Positions 42,901 to 51,869 of a stretch of DNA of 64,000 nucleotides are shown in pieces. This DNA comes from Streptoalloteichus tenebrarius (GTDB lineage Bacteria; Actinomycetota; Actinomycetes; Mycobacteriales; Pseudonocardiaceae). The position numbers were made by a program, and so were the translations under genes. The stretch's first letter is position 1; each line of letters opens with the position of its first letter. The stretch is from NCBI RefSeq assembly GCF_024171885.1, contig NZ_JAMTCP010000003.1:140619-204618 (forward strand). Direction: 5' to 3'. The notes under the pieces are model-generated. The model was not told the DNA's origin. It worked only from the letters and a program-made list of their open reading frames with translations, and did no database searches.

Positions 42901-43722
42901 TCAGCGAGCGGCCCGGTAGGCGATGCCAGAGGCGTTGGGTGCGGAGCCGTCGTAGAGACCGGTGGGGCTGGTGGCGGTGGACAACGTGAACCAGGCGAAG
43001 CGCTCCACGAAGGGCAGGCTTCGCAGCATCGCGGTGGAGTTCCGCACGAAGTCGACCTGCTCACGCTCACTCGGGTAACGCGGGGTCGGTCCGCTGAAGT
43101 CGATCAGACCGTACTCGGTGAGCCAGATCGGTTTGCGGTACCGGTCGTAGACCGCCTGGAGATAGCTCCGCAGATGCCCGACCGCCGCGCCGGAGAAGTC
43201 TCTGCCGTACCAGTGCAACGGAATGAAGTCGACCCGGTAGCCCCGGGCTGCCGCGCCACTCATGAACCTGTCAAGCCATCCGCCCGGCCGGGCCCCTCCG
43301 GATGCCACGGCCGGGGCGCCCAACCGCATTCCGGTGGCCTGCAACCGCGGCCACAGGTCGAGTGCCCGTTCGACGGAGATGTTCGCCTGACTGGCCAGAT
43401 CGGGTTCGTTGAAGCCCAACAGGGTGGTGCCGGAGGCCTTGGCCCGGTTCAGGTCGGTGTCCGTCACCGAGCTGGGACCCCAGATCATCGGCACGAACTC
43501 GACTCCCGACGGGGCGGTGATTCCTCTGGTGTGCGAGGTCCAGGTGTAGAACCACCCGGCGCGGACGTCGGCGAGGGCCGCGTTGACGCCCGCGACATTC
43601 GCGGCGCTGACACCCTTCTTCGTGGCGGCGGCGGCCGAGGCCGGTGATGAGGTCAATGTCGTCGCGCCGAGCACCGTCAGCACGGCCAGGACAAGGGTCA
43701 CGACCAGGCGCGTTCGTCGCAT
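42901..43722 (-). CDS. Secreted GH128-type glycoside hydrolase (beta-1,3-glucanase-like)
   Basis: A 273-aa secreted TIM-barrel enzyme. A signal peptide (RLVVTLVLAVLTVLGATTLT) ends before SPASAAAA. The barrel has FVPMIWGPSSV, LLGFNEPDLASQANISVE (acid/base Glu) and the closing PIWLTEYGLIDF (nucleophile Glu), as in GH128/Asl1-like cell-wall glucanases. It probably degrades fungal or plant beta-1,3-glucan. ATG 43722 matches the signal peptide start. Confidence 0.9.
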   Translation of the reverse strand: MRRTRLVVTLVLAVLTVLGATTLTSSPASAAAATKKGVSAANVAGVNAALADVRAGWFYTWTSHTRGITAPSGVEFVPMIWGPSSVTDTDLNRAKASGTTLLGFNEPDLASQANISVERALDLWPRLQATGMRLGAPAVASGGARPGGWLDRFMSGAAARGYRVDFIPLHWYGRDFSGAAVGHLRSYLQAVYDRYRKPIWLTEYGLIDFSGPTPRYPSEREQVDFVRNSTAMLRSLPFVERFAWFTLSTATSPTGLYDGSAPNASGIAYRAAR

Positions 43723-43901
43723 CTGCTCACTCCTTTCGCGCTCCTCGGAGTTGACCTGACGCTGTTCACGTGATGGGACGATCACGGGAACTCCATCGGA
43801 GATCATCCTTGTGCGGCAACGGAAACGACAGAGGTTGCGCGCACCCAAGGGGCGAGAGGCCCCGGGGAGGCGGCTCCCCGCCTCCCCGGCTCAGAGAGTG
43901 C

Positions 43902-44336
43902 TCAGTCGATGCAGAATTCGTTGCCCTCGATGTCCTGCATTACAATGCACGACTCGTTTTCCTCATCGGCATACAGCGTTTGCACATGGGTCGCGCCGAG
44001 CGCGACCAGTCGTGCGCACTCGGCTTCGAGCGTGGCGAGGCGCTCGGCCCCGACGAGCCCGGTGCCGACCCGGACGTCGAGGTGCACCCGATTCTTGACG
44101 ATCTTGCCCTCGGGGACGCGCTGGAAGTACAGGCGCGGGCCCACGCCTGAGGGATCACTGCACGCGAACCACGATCCCCGCTTCTCAGGAGGAAGGGTGC
44201 GGTTGAACTCGTCCCAGGTGGCGAACCCCTCCGGCGGTGGCGGGGTGACGTACCCCAACACCTCGCACCAGAAGCGAGCGAGGCGCTCCGGTTCCGCGCA
44301 GTCAAAGGTGACCTGGAACTTCTTGATCGCTGACAT
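43902..44336 (-). CDS. VOC-family (glyoxalase-like) protein
   Basis: A 144-aa protein of two beta-alpha-beta-beta-beta units: FQVTFDCAEPERLARFWCEV, LYFQRVPEGKIVKNRVHLDV and IVMQDIEGNEFCID. It belongs to the glyoxalase/bleomycin-resistance superfamily common in actinomycetes; substrate unknown. It stands alone beside CRISPR array 2. Confidence 0.88.
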   Translation of the reverse strand: MSAIKKFQVTFDCAEPERLARFWCEVLGYVTPPPPEGFATWDEFNRTLPPEKRGSWFACSDPSGVGPRLYFQRVPEGKIVKNRVHLDVRVGTGLVGAERLATLEAECARLVALGATHVQTLYADEENESCIVMQDIEGNEFCID

Positions 44337-44464
44337 CGGGCGCACCATACCGAGCACCAGGGGACCCCGCCGCTCATTTCCCCAGGTGACGCCCCCGTGG
44401 TCCCCGGGATCCAGCCCTGACCCACCACCCCGCCTGAACGACGAACGAACGGGAGCACTCACGA

Positions 44465-44514
44465 ACAGGTTCAAAACCAGCGACCACCCAAGCTAAAGTC
44501 CCAGCTCAGGAAGT
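44465..44514 (+). promoter_or_regulatory. CRISPR array 2 leader
   Basis: This sequence aligns with the leader of array 1: shared GTTCAAAACC / GGTCAAAACC, a CTAAA / ATAAA patch and CAGCTCAGGAAG / CAGGTCAGCAAG at the repeat junction. It fixes the array's direction as left to right. Confidence 0.7.
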
Positions 44515-44787
44515 ATCGTCCCCGCACACGCGGGGATGAGTCCGGGACTGGCCCGACTCTGACAGCGACCGAAACATCGGCCCCGCACACGCGGGGATGA
44601 GTCGTGGCATACCGCATGTGGGATTGCCGCGTGTACATCGTCCCCGCACACGCGGGGATGAGTCCGTGTTCGCCGGGGCGGAGGTAAAAACGTAAACTAT
44701 CGGCCCCGCACACGCGGGGATGAGTCCGCGCTCCACGCGCCGAGGGCGGCGAGGTCGGCATCGGCCCCGCACACGCGGGGATGAGTC
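44515..44787 (+). CRISPR. Type I-E CRISPR array 2: 5 repeats, 4 spacers
   Basis: Repeats begin at 44515, 44576, 44637, 44699 and 44760 (period 61, once 62). The repeat core CCCCGCACACGCGGGGATGA is the same family as array 1, but its 3' end is GATGAGTC, not GATGGCTC, and its 5' end varies between ATCGTCC and ATCGGCC. No cas genes are nearby. The short length suggests low recent activity. Confidence 0.97.
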
Positions 44788-44790
44788 TGC

Positions 44791-44824
44791 GACGGCGGGG
44801 CCAACTCGTCTGGCCCCCGCCGTC
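44791..44824. terminator. Bidirectional hairpin between CRISPR array 2 and DUF397 gene
   Basis: GACGGCGGGGCCA (44791-44803) pairs with TGGCCCCCGCCGTC (44811-44824) with one bulged base and a seven-base loop, followed by GGTTTC. It could terminate the array transcript and the convergent DUF397 gene. Confidence 0.6.
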
Positions 44825-44838
44825 GGTTTCTGTCCAGG

Positions 44839-45051
44839 TCAGCTCAGGTCGAGCCGACCGGTCTTCACGGTGTTGACGAACGCGGTGAACGCGGCCGGGG
44901 CGAAGACGAGCGCCGGCCCGGCCGGGTTCTTCGAGTCGCGAACGGCCGCAGCTTCAGGCAGGCTTCCGGTGACCTCTACGCATGCCTGTGCTCCGTTGGA
45001 ACGGCTGGACTTCCGCCACCCCGTGGCCGATGAAGCTGCTAACTCCCACAT
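44839..45051 (-). CDS. DUF397 protein (copy A)
   Basis: A 70-aa DUF397 protein: WRKSSRSNGAQACVEVTG, AAAVRDSKNPAGPALVFAPA and a C-terminal FVNTVKTGRLDLS. In actinomycetes these small proteins pair with XRE-DUF5753 regulators and affect development. ATG 45051 is preferred because GGGGAG lies eight bases upstream. No XRE gene is adjacent to this copy. Coding and upstream sequence closely resemble the copy at 61346-61561. Confidence 0.88.
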   Translation of the reverse strand: MWELAASSATGWRKSSRSNGAQACVEVTGSLPEAAAVRDSKNPAGPALVFAPAAFTAFVNTVKTGRLDLS

Positions 45052-45129
45052 CGCAACCACTCCCCTCGACCCGAGTCAGATCCGATGGTCCCCCACGACA
45101 GGTCGCCGAACGAGGGGCCAAACGAACGC

Positions 45130-45154
45130 GGGCGGGGGCCAACGGCCCCCGCCC
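45130..45154. terminator. GC-rich hairpin (DUF397 upstream block A)
   Basis: GGGCGGGGGCC (45130-45140) pairs perfectly with GGCCCCCGCCC (45144-45154) across AAC. It sits just past the end of the broken TPR regulator gene and upstream of the DUF397 gene; a nearly identical element lies at 61638-61666. Confidence 0.6.
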
Positions 45155-45159
45155 TCGGT

Positions 45160-46195
45160 TTAGGCCGCTGACCGCAGCGCGGTGACATCATGGGCGAGCT
45201 GGTGAACGGCGCTGTTCTGCCGGTGTCGCTGGGCTTGGTCCTGCAATGGTTTCAGGTGGTCCCGCAACCGGGTGGAGGCCAGCTCGCGCACCGCCTTCAC
45301 CGCCCGCTGTCCCCGCTCCGCGCCAGCGTCGTACTCGCCTTCGGCAAGCAGGCACGTCGCCAGCCACGCGAGGTTGAACGCCCGCTGACGCGCGTGGTCG
45401 GCGGGGATGTCGGCCAGCGCCCGCTCCAGGCGCGTGATGGCCTCAGCCCGATGGTGTTCATCGGTCAGTCCGAGCTGGCTGTGCACCCGCGCGGCCGCGG
45501 CCTGAAGCGCGGCCTGGTCGAAGAACCGCGCGAACCCGGGATGCTCCTCGTCCCGGTCGGCGGCGTCGGCGAACTCGTCCTCGGCGCGCCGCAGCGCGGT
45601 GACCGCCTGTCCGGCATCACCCAGGTGGGCGTAGGCGACGGCTTCGTTGGCCAGCAGGAACGCCACCGCCAGGTGCGAGCGCGAGTCCTGGGCGGCGATC
45701 TGCCCGAGCTGGAAGAACGTCAACGCCTCGCCCGGATCGCCGTTGTCCAACGGCACGCGGCCGAGGTGGTGCAGCACGATCGCGGTGTGCGCCGGGTCGC
45801 CGGCCTCCTGCGTGTCGCGGACGGCCTGGCCCAGGTAGCGGCGGTCCACCCGGCCAGGGTCTTGGTCTCGGCGACCGCCGTCAGCAGGCGGGGTCGAAGC
45901 GTGTCCGGGCAGGCGGTCAGCAGCGATTCGGCCCACTGGGTGTGGGCCAGGATCGCGTCACGGCAGGAGCCGCCGCCGTGGGCCAGGTCGTGGGCGCGCA
46001 GGCCCGCGGTGAGGGACCGCACCTGGTCGACCTCGGCCACGCCGACCCGGCCGGCGGTGGGGGGTGGGGACGGGGGTCACGGCGAGCAGGTCCCGTTCGG
46101 ATGAGGTGAGCGCAGCACCCATGACAATCTTGCTGACCAGTCCGAGGAAACCGCGACGTTCCATGAAGTCGTTGTCCTTCGTGCCGTGGGGAGCG
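45160..46195 (-). pseudogene. Broken XRE/TPR regulator, paralogue of the gene at 47962-49320
   Basis: Its pieces align in order with the intact paralogue: MERRGFLGLVSKIVMGAALT (46164), then AHGGGSCRDAILAHTQWAES in a second frame, then RRYLGQAVRDTQEAG and the TPR part to 45160 in a third. One shift lies in a C run at about 46065; the other coincides with loss of about ten residues after TLAGWT near 45855. Similarity upstream continues to KDNDF and stops at about 46195, so the N-terminal DNA-binding domain is absent. Confidence 0.85.
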
Positions 46196-46560
46196 GGTGT
46201 CGCGGACCAGCGTCGGGCAGCGGGGGGCTGGGACGACGTCGACCCCCAGCTCGCCTACGCCGCGCTGGCGTACGCCCACGAGCTGGGTGTCACCCTGTTC
46301 GACACCGCCGACGTCTACGGCCTGGGCCGCTCCGAACGCCTGCTGGGACGGCTGTCGCGGCAGGTGGATCGAACCGAGGTGGTGGTCTCCAGCAAGGTGG
46401 GCTACTTCGCCGGCACCCTTACCATCCGCGCCAGGTCACCCACCAGCTCGCCACCACCCTGGACAACCTGGGCACCGACCACCTGGACGTCGGTGAACAC
46501 CGCCTTCGCGCCGGTTGCGCCACACCGCCCGGGACATCCGATCAGGGCATCACCAGAGCC
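46190..46560 (+). pseudogene. Aldo/keto reductase fragment
   Basis: LAYAHELGVTLFDTADVYGL, GRSERLLGRLSRQVDRTEVV and VSSKVGYFAGT are the first third of an aldo/keto reductase, including the catalytic Asp-Tyr region. After a frameshift at about 46425 the reading continues HPYHPRQVTHQLATTLDNLG and then degenerates. Both N-terminus and the C-terminal two-thirds are missing. Its left end abuts the broken TPR gene, marking a recombination junction. Confidence 0.75.
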
Positions 46561-46595
46561 CAACACCTGGCGCCGACAAGGCCGTTTCCTTCCCG

Positions 46596-47792
46596 TCACG
46601 CTGACGAGGGTGGGATCTGGTCGAGGAACTCCCGCACCACCGGGGTTCGGTGCCGCGCCAGACGTGCGCGGAGCGCGGCCAGGGTGCGGTCGGCGCGCGC
46701 GGAGTCGATGCTGTCGTGACAGCGCACGGCTTGCAGACACAGGTCCGCGGCGGCGTCCGGGTCCCCCAGCGCCAGGTGAGCCTCGGCCGCACGCGCCAGG
46801 TAGATGACCGCGCCCGCCGGGTAGGTGGCGATGTCGAAGGAGTCCTTGGCGGTGGTGAAGTGGTGGACGGCACGGCGCGCGTCCCCCAGATCCAGCGCGC
46901 AGGACCCGGCGAGCATGTGCAGCTCGGTGGTGTTGATCCAGTAACACCAGGACGGTTCGTGGTCGCACCCCTTGGTGATCGCGTCGAACGCGGCGTTGAG
47001 GGCCGTGGCGCAGCGGGACTGGTCGCCGAGTTTGGACAGCGCTCGCGCTTGACGGGCGTGCAGGATCGCGATGGTCTTGGGGGTGGCACGGCCCCGGATG
47101 GAACGCTGGGCGGTCTCCACCAGGGCGACGGCGTCCTGGGGGTTGCCGCGGCTGTAGAGCTGGATGGCCATGAACGCCATCGTGTTCGCGCCGACCAGGG
47201 TGTCGCCGGCCGTGGCGGAGGCACGCAACGCGGTGAGGTAGTAGCGCTGGGCGGCCGCGTGGTGACCGGAGTCGTAGGACAGCCAACCGCACAGGCGTGC
47301 CGCTTCGGCGGCCAGGCCATACAGTCCTTGCTCGACCTCGGTGGTGTGGGTGGTGTCGGTGATCAAGCCGGTGAGCAGACGGAGTTCGGCGGCGGCGAGA
47401 TCACGGAGTTTCCCGCTGCCCCACACGTCGTCCAGTCGGCTCAGGTGAGCCAGTCGGGTGGACAGGCTGGTGATGGCCTCGGAGCCGATCCTGGGATAGG
47501 GGTTGCTCGCGGCGCTGGCGGTCGCCGAGGACCAGGCCAGGGCGGTGCCGGCCAGTGACGCGCCGGTGGTGATCAGGAATCCTCGCCGGTCCATCGGGCC
47601 TCCCGCTGACGTCTCGATCAGGGCGTGCCGCGTCCCCTCGCGGGTCCATGGCACGCTCGTCAGGGCGTCACCGTCAAGTGCCAGCAGCAGCCAGTGGGGC
47701 CACCCGAGGCGGTGAACCGCTTCCTCGGGGATGCCCCCGTCGACCAGCCCAGCGCCCGCACATCCAAGCCCTTGTCGGCGCGGGGCACACAC
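46596..47792 (-). CDS. TPR-containing regulator-type protein, N-terminally truncated
   Basis: A 398-aa frame. LGWPHWLLLALDGDAL and GGPMDRRGFLITTGASLAGT are the linker seen in actinomycete XRE-TPR regulators; then come about five helical TPR-like repeats (ELHMLAGSCALDLGDARRAV and similar). The usual N-terminal helix-turn-helix is not in frame: upstream sequence to about 47960 contains related bits in other frames. It may therefore be a decayed regulator or a TPR-only protein. It lies antisense and next to the AKR remnant. Confidence 0.6.
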   Translation of the reverse strand: MCAPRRQGLGCAGAGLVDGGIPEEAVHRLGWPHWLLLALDGDALTSVPWTREGTRHALIETSAGGPMDRRGFLITTGASLAGTALAWSSATASAASNPYPRIGSEAITSLSTRLAHLSRLDDVWGSGKLRDLAAAELRLLTGLITDTTHTTEVEQGLYGLAAEAARLCGWLSYDSGHHAAAQRYYLTALRASATAGDTLVGANTMAFMAIQLYSRGNPQDAVALVETAQRSIRGRATPKTIAILHARQARALSKLGDQSRCATALNAAFDAITKGCDHEPSWCYWINTTELHMLAGSCALDLGDARRAVHHFTTAKDSFDIATYPAGAVIYLARAAEAHLALGDPDAAADLCLQAVRCHDSIDSARADRTLAALRARLARHRTPVVREFLDQIPPSSA

Positions 47793-47961
47793 AGCAGCTC
47801 ACACCGCCCTTCAAGGTGGCGGGTGTCCGCGTCATGGTCACGGCCAGCAGCGTGGGCGCCGCGTCGTCGAGGACACGAGCGTCGGCGGGCGCGGAACGGG
47901 ACGTCGACCGGGACGGCGGACCGCGCAGCATCAACAGCGGTGCAACGACAAACCCTGGTGT

Positions 47962-49320
47962 TCACACTGTGAAGCGAAGTCGACGGATGTCGTGGGCGAG
48001 TTGGTTGAGATCACTGTCGCGCTGGTGGCTCTCGGCTTGGGCCTGAAGTGGCGCGAGGGCGTCGAGCAGCCGGGTGGAGTTCACCTCGCGGGCAGCGGCG
48101 AGGGCTTGGTGGCCGATGTCGGCGCCAGCAGTGAGGTCCCCGTCGGCGAGAACGCAGGTCGCCAACCACCCGAGGTTGAACGCGCGCTGCCGGACGCGTT
48201 CGGCGGGGACTTCCTCGACCGCGGTGAGAAGCCGGGTGATGGCTTCCTGGCGGTGTGTGTGGTCGGTGAGGCCGAGCCGGCTGTGGACGCGGGCGGCGCT
48301 GGTTCGCAGGGCGCCGTGGTCGAAGAACTTCAGGAACTCGGGCCCTTCGTCATCGTTGGTGGTGTGGGCGTATTCGTCCTCGGCGCGCCGGAGCGCGGCG
48401 AGGGCTTGGCGGGCGTCACCGAGCTGGGCGTAGGCCAGGGCCTCGTTGGCGTGCAGCAGAGCGACAGCGGCAGTGCAATCGGCGTCTTGGGCACTGATCT
48501 GGCCGAGTTGGAACAGTTTGAGCGCTTCGCGTCCGTCCCCGTTGTCCAGCGGTATCCGGCCGAGGTGGTAGAGCACGATCGCGGAGTGGGCAGGGTTGCC
48601 GGCCTCCTGAGTGTCTTTGACCGCCTGGGTGAGGTAGCGGCGGGCTTCGCCTGTCAGGCCAAGGTCGTGTGCCGTCCAGCCGGCCAGGGTCTTGATCTCG
48701 GCGACGGCGGACAGCAGCGCGGGGCGAACCTCGTCGGGGCAGGAGGCGTTGAGCAGCGCCCCTGCCCAGTGTGTGTGAGCGAGGATCACGTCGCGGCAGG
48801 AGCCGCCACCGTGGGCGGCGTCGTAGGCGCGCAGGGCCTTGGTCAGGGCCCGGAGCTGGGTGACCTCGGTCCAACTGACCCGGGCCGGCACCGGGGTGTG
48901 GAACGGGGCGACGGCGAGCAAGTCGCGTTCGGTGGGGGACAACGCCGCCCCCATGACGATCTTGCTGACGATGCCGAGAAACGTACGCCGTTCCATGAAG
49001 TCTTCCTTCGACGCGCTAGGCGTGGCGAGCCGTTGGGTCGCGGCGTCGGAGAACGCGAGCCCCATGTAGCCGCGCGGGATGGACAAGCCGTCGGCGATGC
49101 GGACCAGAAGGTCGTAGGCCTGGACCTGGCGTCCTTGGACGATGTCGCAGATCTCTGACTGGCTCTGACCGGTCAGCGCGGCGATCTGACGTTGAGAAAC
49201 CCCGGTCCTGCCCAGCAGGCGGTAGACCTCGCTGATGTCGCGCCGCGCTAGGGCGACTCGCATCCTGGGGTGCTCCCAGAGCGCCGGGTCGATTGGCCGG
49301 TCAGCGGGCAGGACGTTCAT
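47962..49320 (-). CDS. XRE-type HTH regulator with TPR sensor domain
   Basis: A 452-aa protein. The HTH is VSQRQIAALTGQSQSEICDI (residues about 40-60) with IADGLSIPRGYMGLAF after it. MERRTFLGIVSKIVMGAALS forms a linker, followed by about 300 residues of TPR-like helices (AIVLYHLGRIPLDNGDGREA, LHANEALAYAQLGDARQALA). The architecture recalls RRNPP peptide-sensing regulators. ATG 49320 has GGAGGG upstream. It is divergent from the lanthipeptide precursor gene, 249 bases away, and is its probable regulator. Confidence 0.9.
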   Translation of the reverse strand: MNVLPADRPIDPALWEHPRMRVALARRDISEVYRLLGRTGVSQRQIAALTGQSQSEICDIVQGRQVQAYDLLVRIADGLSIPRGYMGLAFSDAATQRLATPSASKEDFMERRTFLGIVSKIVMGAALSPTERDLLAVAPFHTPVPARVSWTEVTQLRALTKALRAYDAAHGGGSCRDVILAHTHWAGALLNASCPDEVRPALLSAVAEIKTLAGWTAHDLGLTGEARRYLTQAVKDTQEAGNPAHSAIVLYHLGRIPLDNGDGREALKLFQLGQISAQDADCTAAVALLHANEALAYAQLGDARQALAALRRAEDEYAHTTNDDEGPEFLKFFDHGALRTSAARVHSRLGLTDHTHRQEAITRLLTAVEEVPAERVRQRAFNLGWLATCVLADGDLTAGADIGHQALAAAREVNSTRLLDALAPLQAQAESHQRDSDLNQLAHDIRRLRFTV

Positions 49321-49381
49321 CAGTGCCCTCCACTCGTGTCCGGTGATCACGGTAGCCAGCGCCCGGCAGGGACGCGGCGTA

Positions 49382-49415
49382 GTGATCGGTCAAGCCGATC
49401 GGCAGCACCGATCAC
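49382..49415. promoter_or_regulatory. Concentric palindrome between the XRE-TPR and lanthipeptide genes
   Basis: Arms GTGATCGGT (49382-49390) and ACCGATCAC (49407-49415) are perfect inverted repeats, and an inner CCGATCGG (49395-49402) shares the same centre. The half-site CGATC thus occurs in four orientations within 34 bases. Location in the divergent intergenic region makes it a good operator for the regulator. Confidence 0.6.
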
Positions 49416-49569
49416 GGCGGAGGACAGCCATACCGAACAGGTTCGCCGCTCTCACCCAGCGTGACGTCCCGGCACAGTCGTGGGGCACACAGCGTCGCCA
49501 GACCGCACGGGACAGCACCGCCGGCTGGACGACGTCACGATTCTTCCAGCAAGGGTCAGGAGTAGGCAG

Positions 49570-49749
49570 ATGAGTACGCCGACCACCGAGCGAAGCAGCG
49601 AGTCCCAGCAGGCTGCCGACACCGTGTTCGATCCGTTCGACCTCGACATCACGTTCATCGAGAACACGCCAGCAACCGAGACGGTGCTGATGTGCAGCAC
49701 CGGCGACAACTGCGGGAGCTCCTGCCCGAGCGCCTGCACCACCTCGTAG
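49570..49749 (+). CDS. FxLD-family lanthipeptide precursor
   Basis: A 59-aa precursor. The leader contains the class motif FDLD at residues 23-26 (FDPFDLDITFI). The core after about residue 35 has Cys42, Cys48, Cys52 and Cys56 among Ser/Thr residues (LMCSTGDNCGSSCPSACTTS), allowing up to four lanthionine rings. AGGAG lies upstream of ATG 49570. It is followed by the dehydratase, cyclase and methyltransferase genes. Asp46-Asn47 in the core is the natural candidate for modification by the isoaspartate-type methyltransferase. Confidence 0.93.
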   Translation: MSTPTTERSSESQQAADTVFDPFDLDITFIENTPATETVLMCSTGDNCGSSCPSACTTS

Positions 49750-49832
49750 CCCAGGTCAACCCCAGGGCGCGGGTCCGACAGACCGCTCCGTCGGGCCCGC
49801 GCCCTTTCCCCGGCATGAACGGAGTGTGGGTG

Positions 49833-51869
49833 ATGACGCGCGGGCGACGCAGTCTGTACCGGGGCGTCGGCGGGGGCATGCTGCGCGCTGCGGCGAACCG
49901 CAGTGGGCCGGACATGCCGGCTTGGCCGGGGCCCGAGGCTCCGCTCGAACGTTGGCGTTCGTGGCTGGCCGCGGTGTGGGCCGATGACGCCTTTCGGAAC
50001 GCTGTGTCCAGTGCCAGCCCGGGCCTGGAACACCAGGTCGAGGCAATCCTGGGCGGGCGTTCATCGAAGGTACGCCGGGCACGCCGGGCCGCGCTGGCCA
50101 CCGCCCGATATGCGATCAGGTACACGGGCCGCTCCACCCCGTTCGGTCTGTTCGCCGGCGTCGCGCTGATCGAGTTCGGTGACATGGTCGAGGCACGGTT
50201 CGGACATCGAAACACGGCTTGGACCCGGCCGGATCCAGCGGCGCTGGACGCCGCGATCAGCACCTGGGAAGCCGACCCGGAGCGGATGGTCGACGTCGGG
50301 GTCTGCGTCAACAACCTCGCGCGTCGGCGGGGTGGGCGCGTGTACGTCCCGTCTGAGGGAGCCTCGGAGTTCTCGCTCACGGTGACGCCTGTGGTCGCGC
50401 TGGTGCTCGACGCCGCTCGGTCGCCGATCCGATTCGCGGACCTCGCGGGAAAGATCGCCGCCGAGTTCCCGGAGGTGGGAGAAGGCCCCCGGGTCGGCCT
50501 GCTCGCGCAGTTGCTGCGGGTCCGGCTGCTGCGGTCGGCATTGCGGGCACCGGCGACCCTCGTCGATCCGGCCGCGCCCCTGCCGCCGACACTGCGAGAG
50601 GAGGCACGAATCAGGGTGGCGGCCCCGGATTTGCGACTGGACGCCGCCGTGCGGCTGCCGAAGGCGGTGATGACGGAGGCTGAGACCGCCGCGACCGTCC
50701 TGACCCGGCTGGCCACGCACCCCACGGGAACTCCGGCGTGGCGCCACTACACCCAGCGGTTCACCGACCGCTACGGCGAGGGCGTCGAGGTGCCGCTGGA
50801 TCTGGTGACGGATCCCGAAAGGGGTCTGGGTTTCCCCGATGGGTTCGGCCAGGTGTCCGAGCCGCCGCGACCGATGACCCGCCGGGATAGGCTCTTGCTG
50901 GAGCTGGCCGGTACCGCGGCCGTCGAGGGCCGCAGATCGGTGGTGCTGTCCGACGCGGTGATCGAGTGGTTGGAGGCCGCTGCCGGCAAGCCCACGCTCA
51001 CCCCGCCCCATCTCGAACTGTGTGCGCAGGTCCAGGCCCACTCGACGCACGCCCTGAAGCGGGGAGACTTCCGTCTTCGGGTGAGCACCGTCTCCCGCGC
51101 TGCCGGGTCGATGACGGGCCGGTTCTGGCATCTGTTCCCCCATCTGGGCGCTGGCCACGCTGGCCTGCCCACGGTCGAGCCCGGGGCGGAGCTGGCCCAG
51201 CTTTCGTTCCACGCCAGCCGAACTCCGGCGGACCTGCTCACCCGTGCTCCGCAGGTGCTGCCCCGTTTGGTCAGTGTCGGGGAGTTCCGCCGCCCCGGGA
51301 AGGGGGTGCTGTTCCCGTCCGATCTGGCTGTCGGTGTGGGCGACGACCGCCTGTACCTCACCGAGGCCACCACCGGCACGCACCTGGAGCTGCTCGCACC
51401 GACGGCGATCAACTTCCTGTGGAACAACTACACCCCGCCTTTGGCCCGGTTCCTCGCTGAGATCAGCCGGGCGGGCGCTCCGCAGGTGACGTGGTTCGAC
51501 TGGGGGGTGGCGTGGGCCCTTCCGTTCACTCCGGCGCTGCGCTACAGGCGTTCGATCCTGGTGTCCGCACGGTGGAAGTTGAGGGCCCGGGACCTGCCGG
51601 GCCGCGGTGTCACGCTGGAGGAGTGGGCCGAGAGACTGCATGACTGGATGGTCCGGTTCGGTGTGCCGAACCGTGTGCTGCTGGTCGAGGACGACCAGCA
51701 GTTGCCGCTCGATCTGCACCAGGACCTGCACCTGGACCTGCTGCGCACCCACCTTGCCGCAAGCCCGACCGGTGTCGCGGTCCTACACGACGCGCCACCG
51801 CCGGATGCCAACGGCTGGACCGGCGGGCGCGCCCACAGCATCGTCGTCCCGCTGGTGACGCGCTCATGA
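49833..51869 (+). CDS. Lanthipeptide dehydratase, glutamylation half (split LanB)
   Basis: A 678-aa Lant_dehydr_N protein. RRARRAALATARYAIRYTGR, STPFGLFAGVALIEF and the C-terminal RRSILVSARWKLRARDLPGR are typical of LanB N-terminal domains that transfer glutamate from Glu-tRNA to Ser/Thr. The usual C-terminal elimination domain (SpaB_C) is absent and occurs on the methyltransferase protein instead. ATG 49833 is chosen because GGAG lies eight bases upstream; ATG 49815 has none. The stop overlaps lanC. Confidence 0.92.
   Translation: MTRGRRSLYRGVGGGMLRAAANRSGPDMPAWPGPEAPLERWRSWLAAVWADDAFRNAVSSASPGLEHQVEAILGGRSSKVRRARRAALATARYAIRYTGRSTPFGLFAGVALIEFGDMVEARFGHRNTAWTRPDPAALDAAISTWEADPERMVDVGVCVNNLARRRGGRVYVPSEGASEFSLTVTPVVALVLDAARSPIRFADLAGKIAAEFPEVGEGPRVGLLAQLLRVRLLRSALRAPATLVDPAAPLPPTLREEARIRVAAPDLRLDAAVRLPKAVMTEAETAATVLTRLATHPTGTPAWRHYTQRFTDRYGEGVEVPLDLVTDPERGLGFPDGFGQVSEPPRPMTRRDRLLLELAGTAAVEGRRSVVLSDAVIEWLEAAAGKPTLTPPHLELCAQVQAHSTHALKRGDFRLRVSTVSRAAGSMTGRFWHLFPHLGAGHAGLPTVEPGAELAQLSFHASRTPADLLTRAPQVLPRLVSVGEFRRPGKGVLFPSDLAVGVGDDRLYLTEATTGTHLELLAPTAINFLWNNYTPPLARFLAEISRAGAPQVTWFDWGVAWALPFTPALRYRRSILVSARWKLRARDLPGRGVTLEEWAERLHDWMVRFGVPNRVLLVEDDQQLPLDLHQDLHLDLLRTHLAASPTGVAVLHDAPPPDANGWTGGRAHSIVVPLVTRS

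Noticed and set aside
44839..45051. DUF397 gene as an antitoxin of a nearby toxin
   Set aside because: No toxin-like gene is adjacent, and DUF397 proteins are known partners of XRE-DUF5753 regulators.
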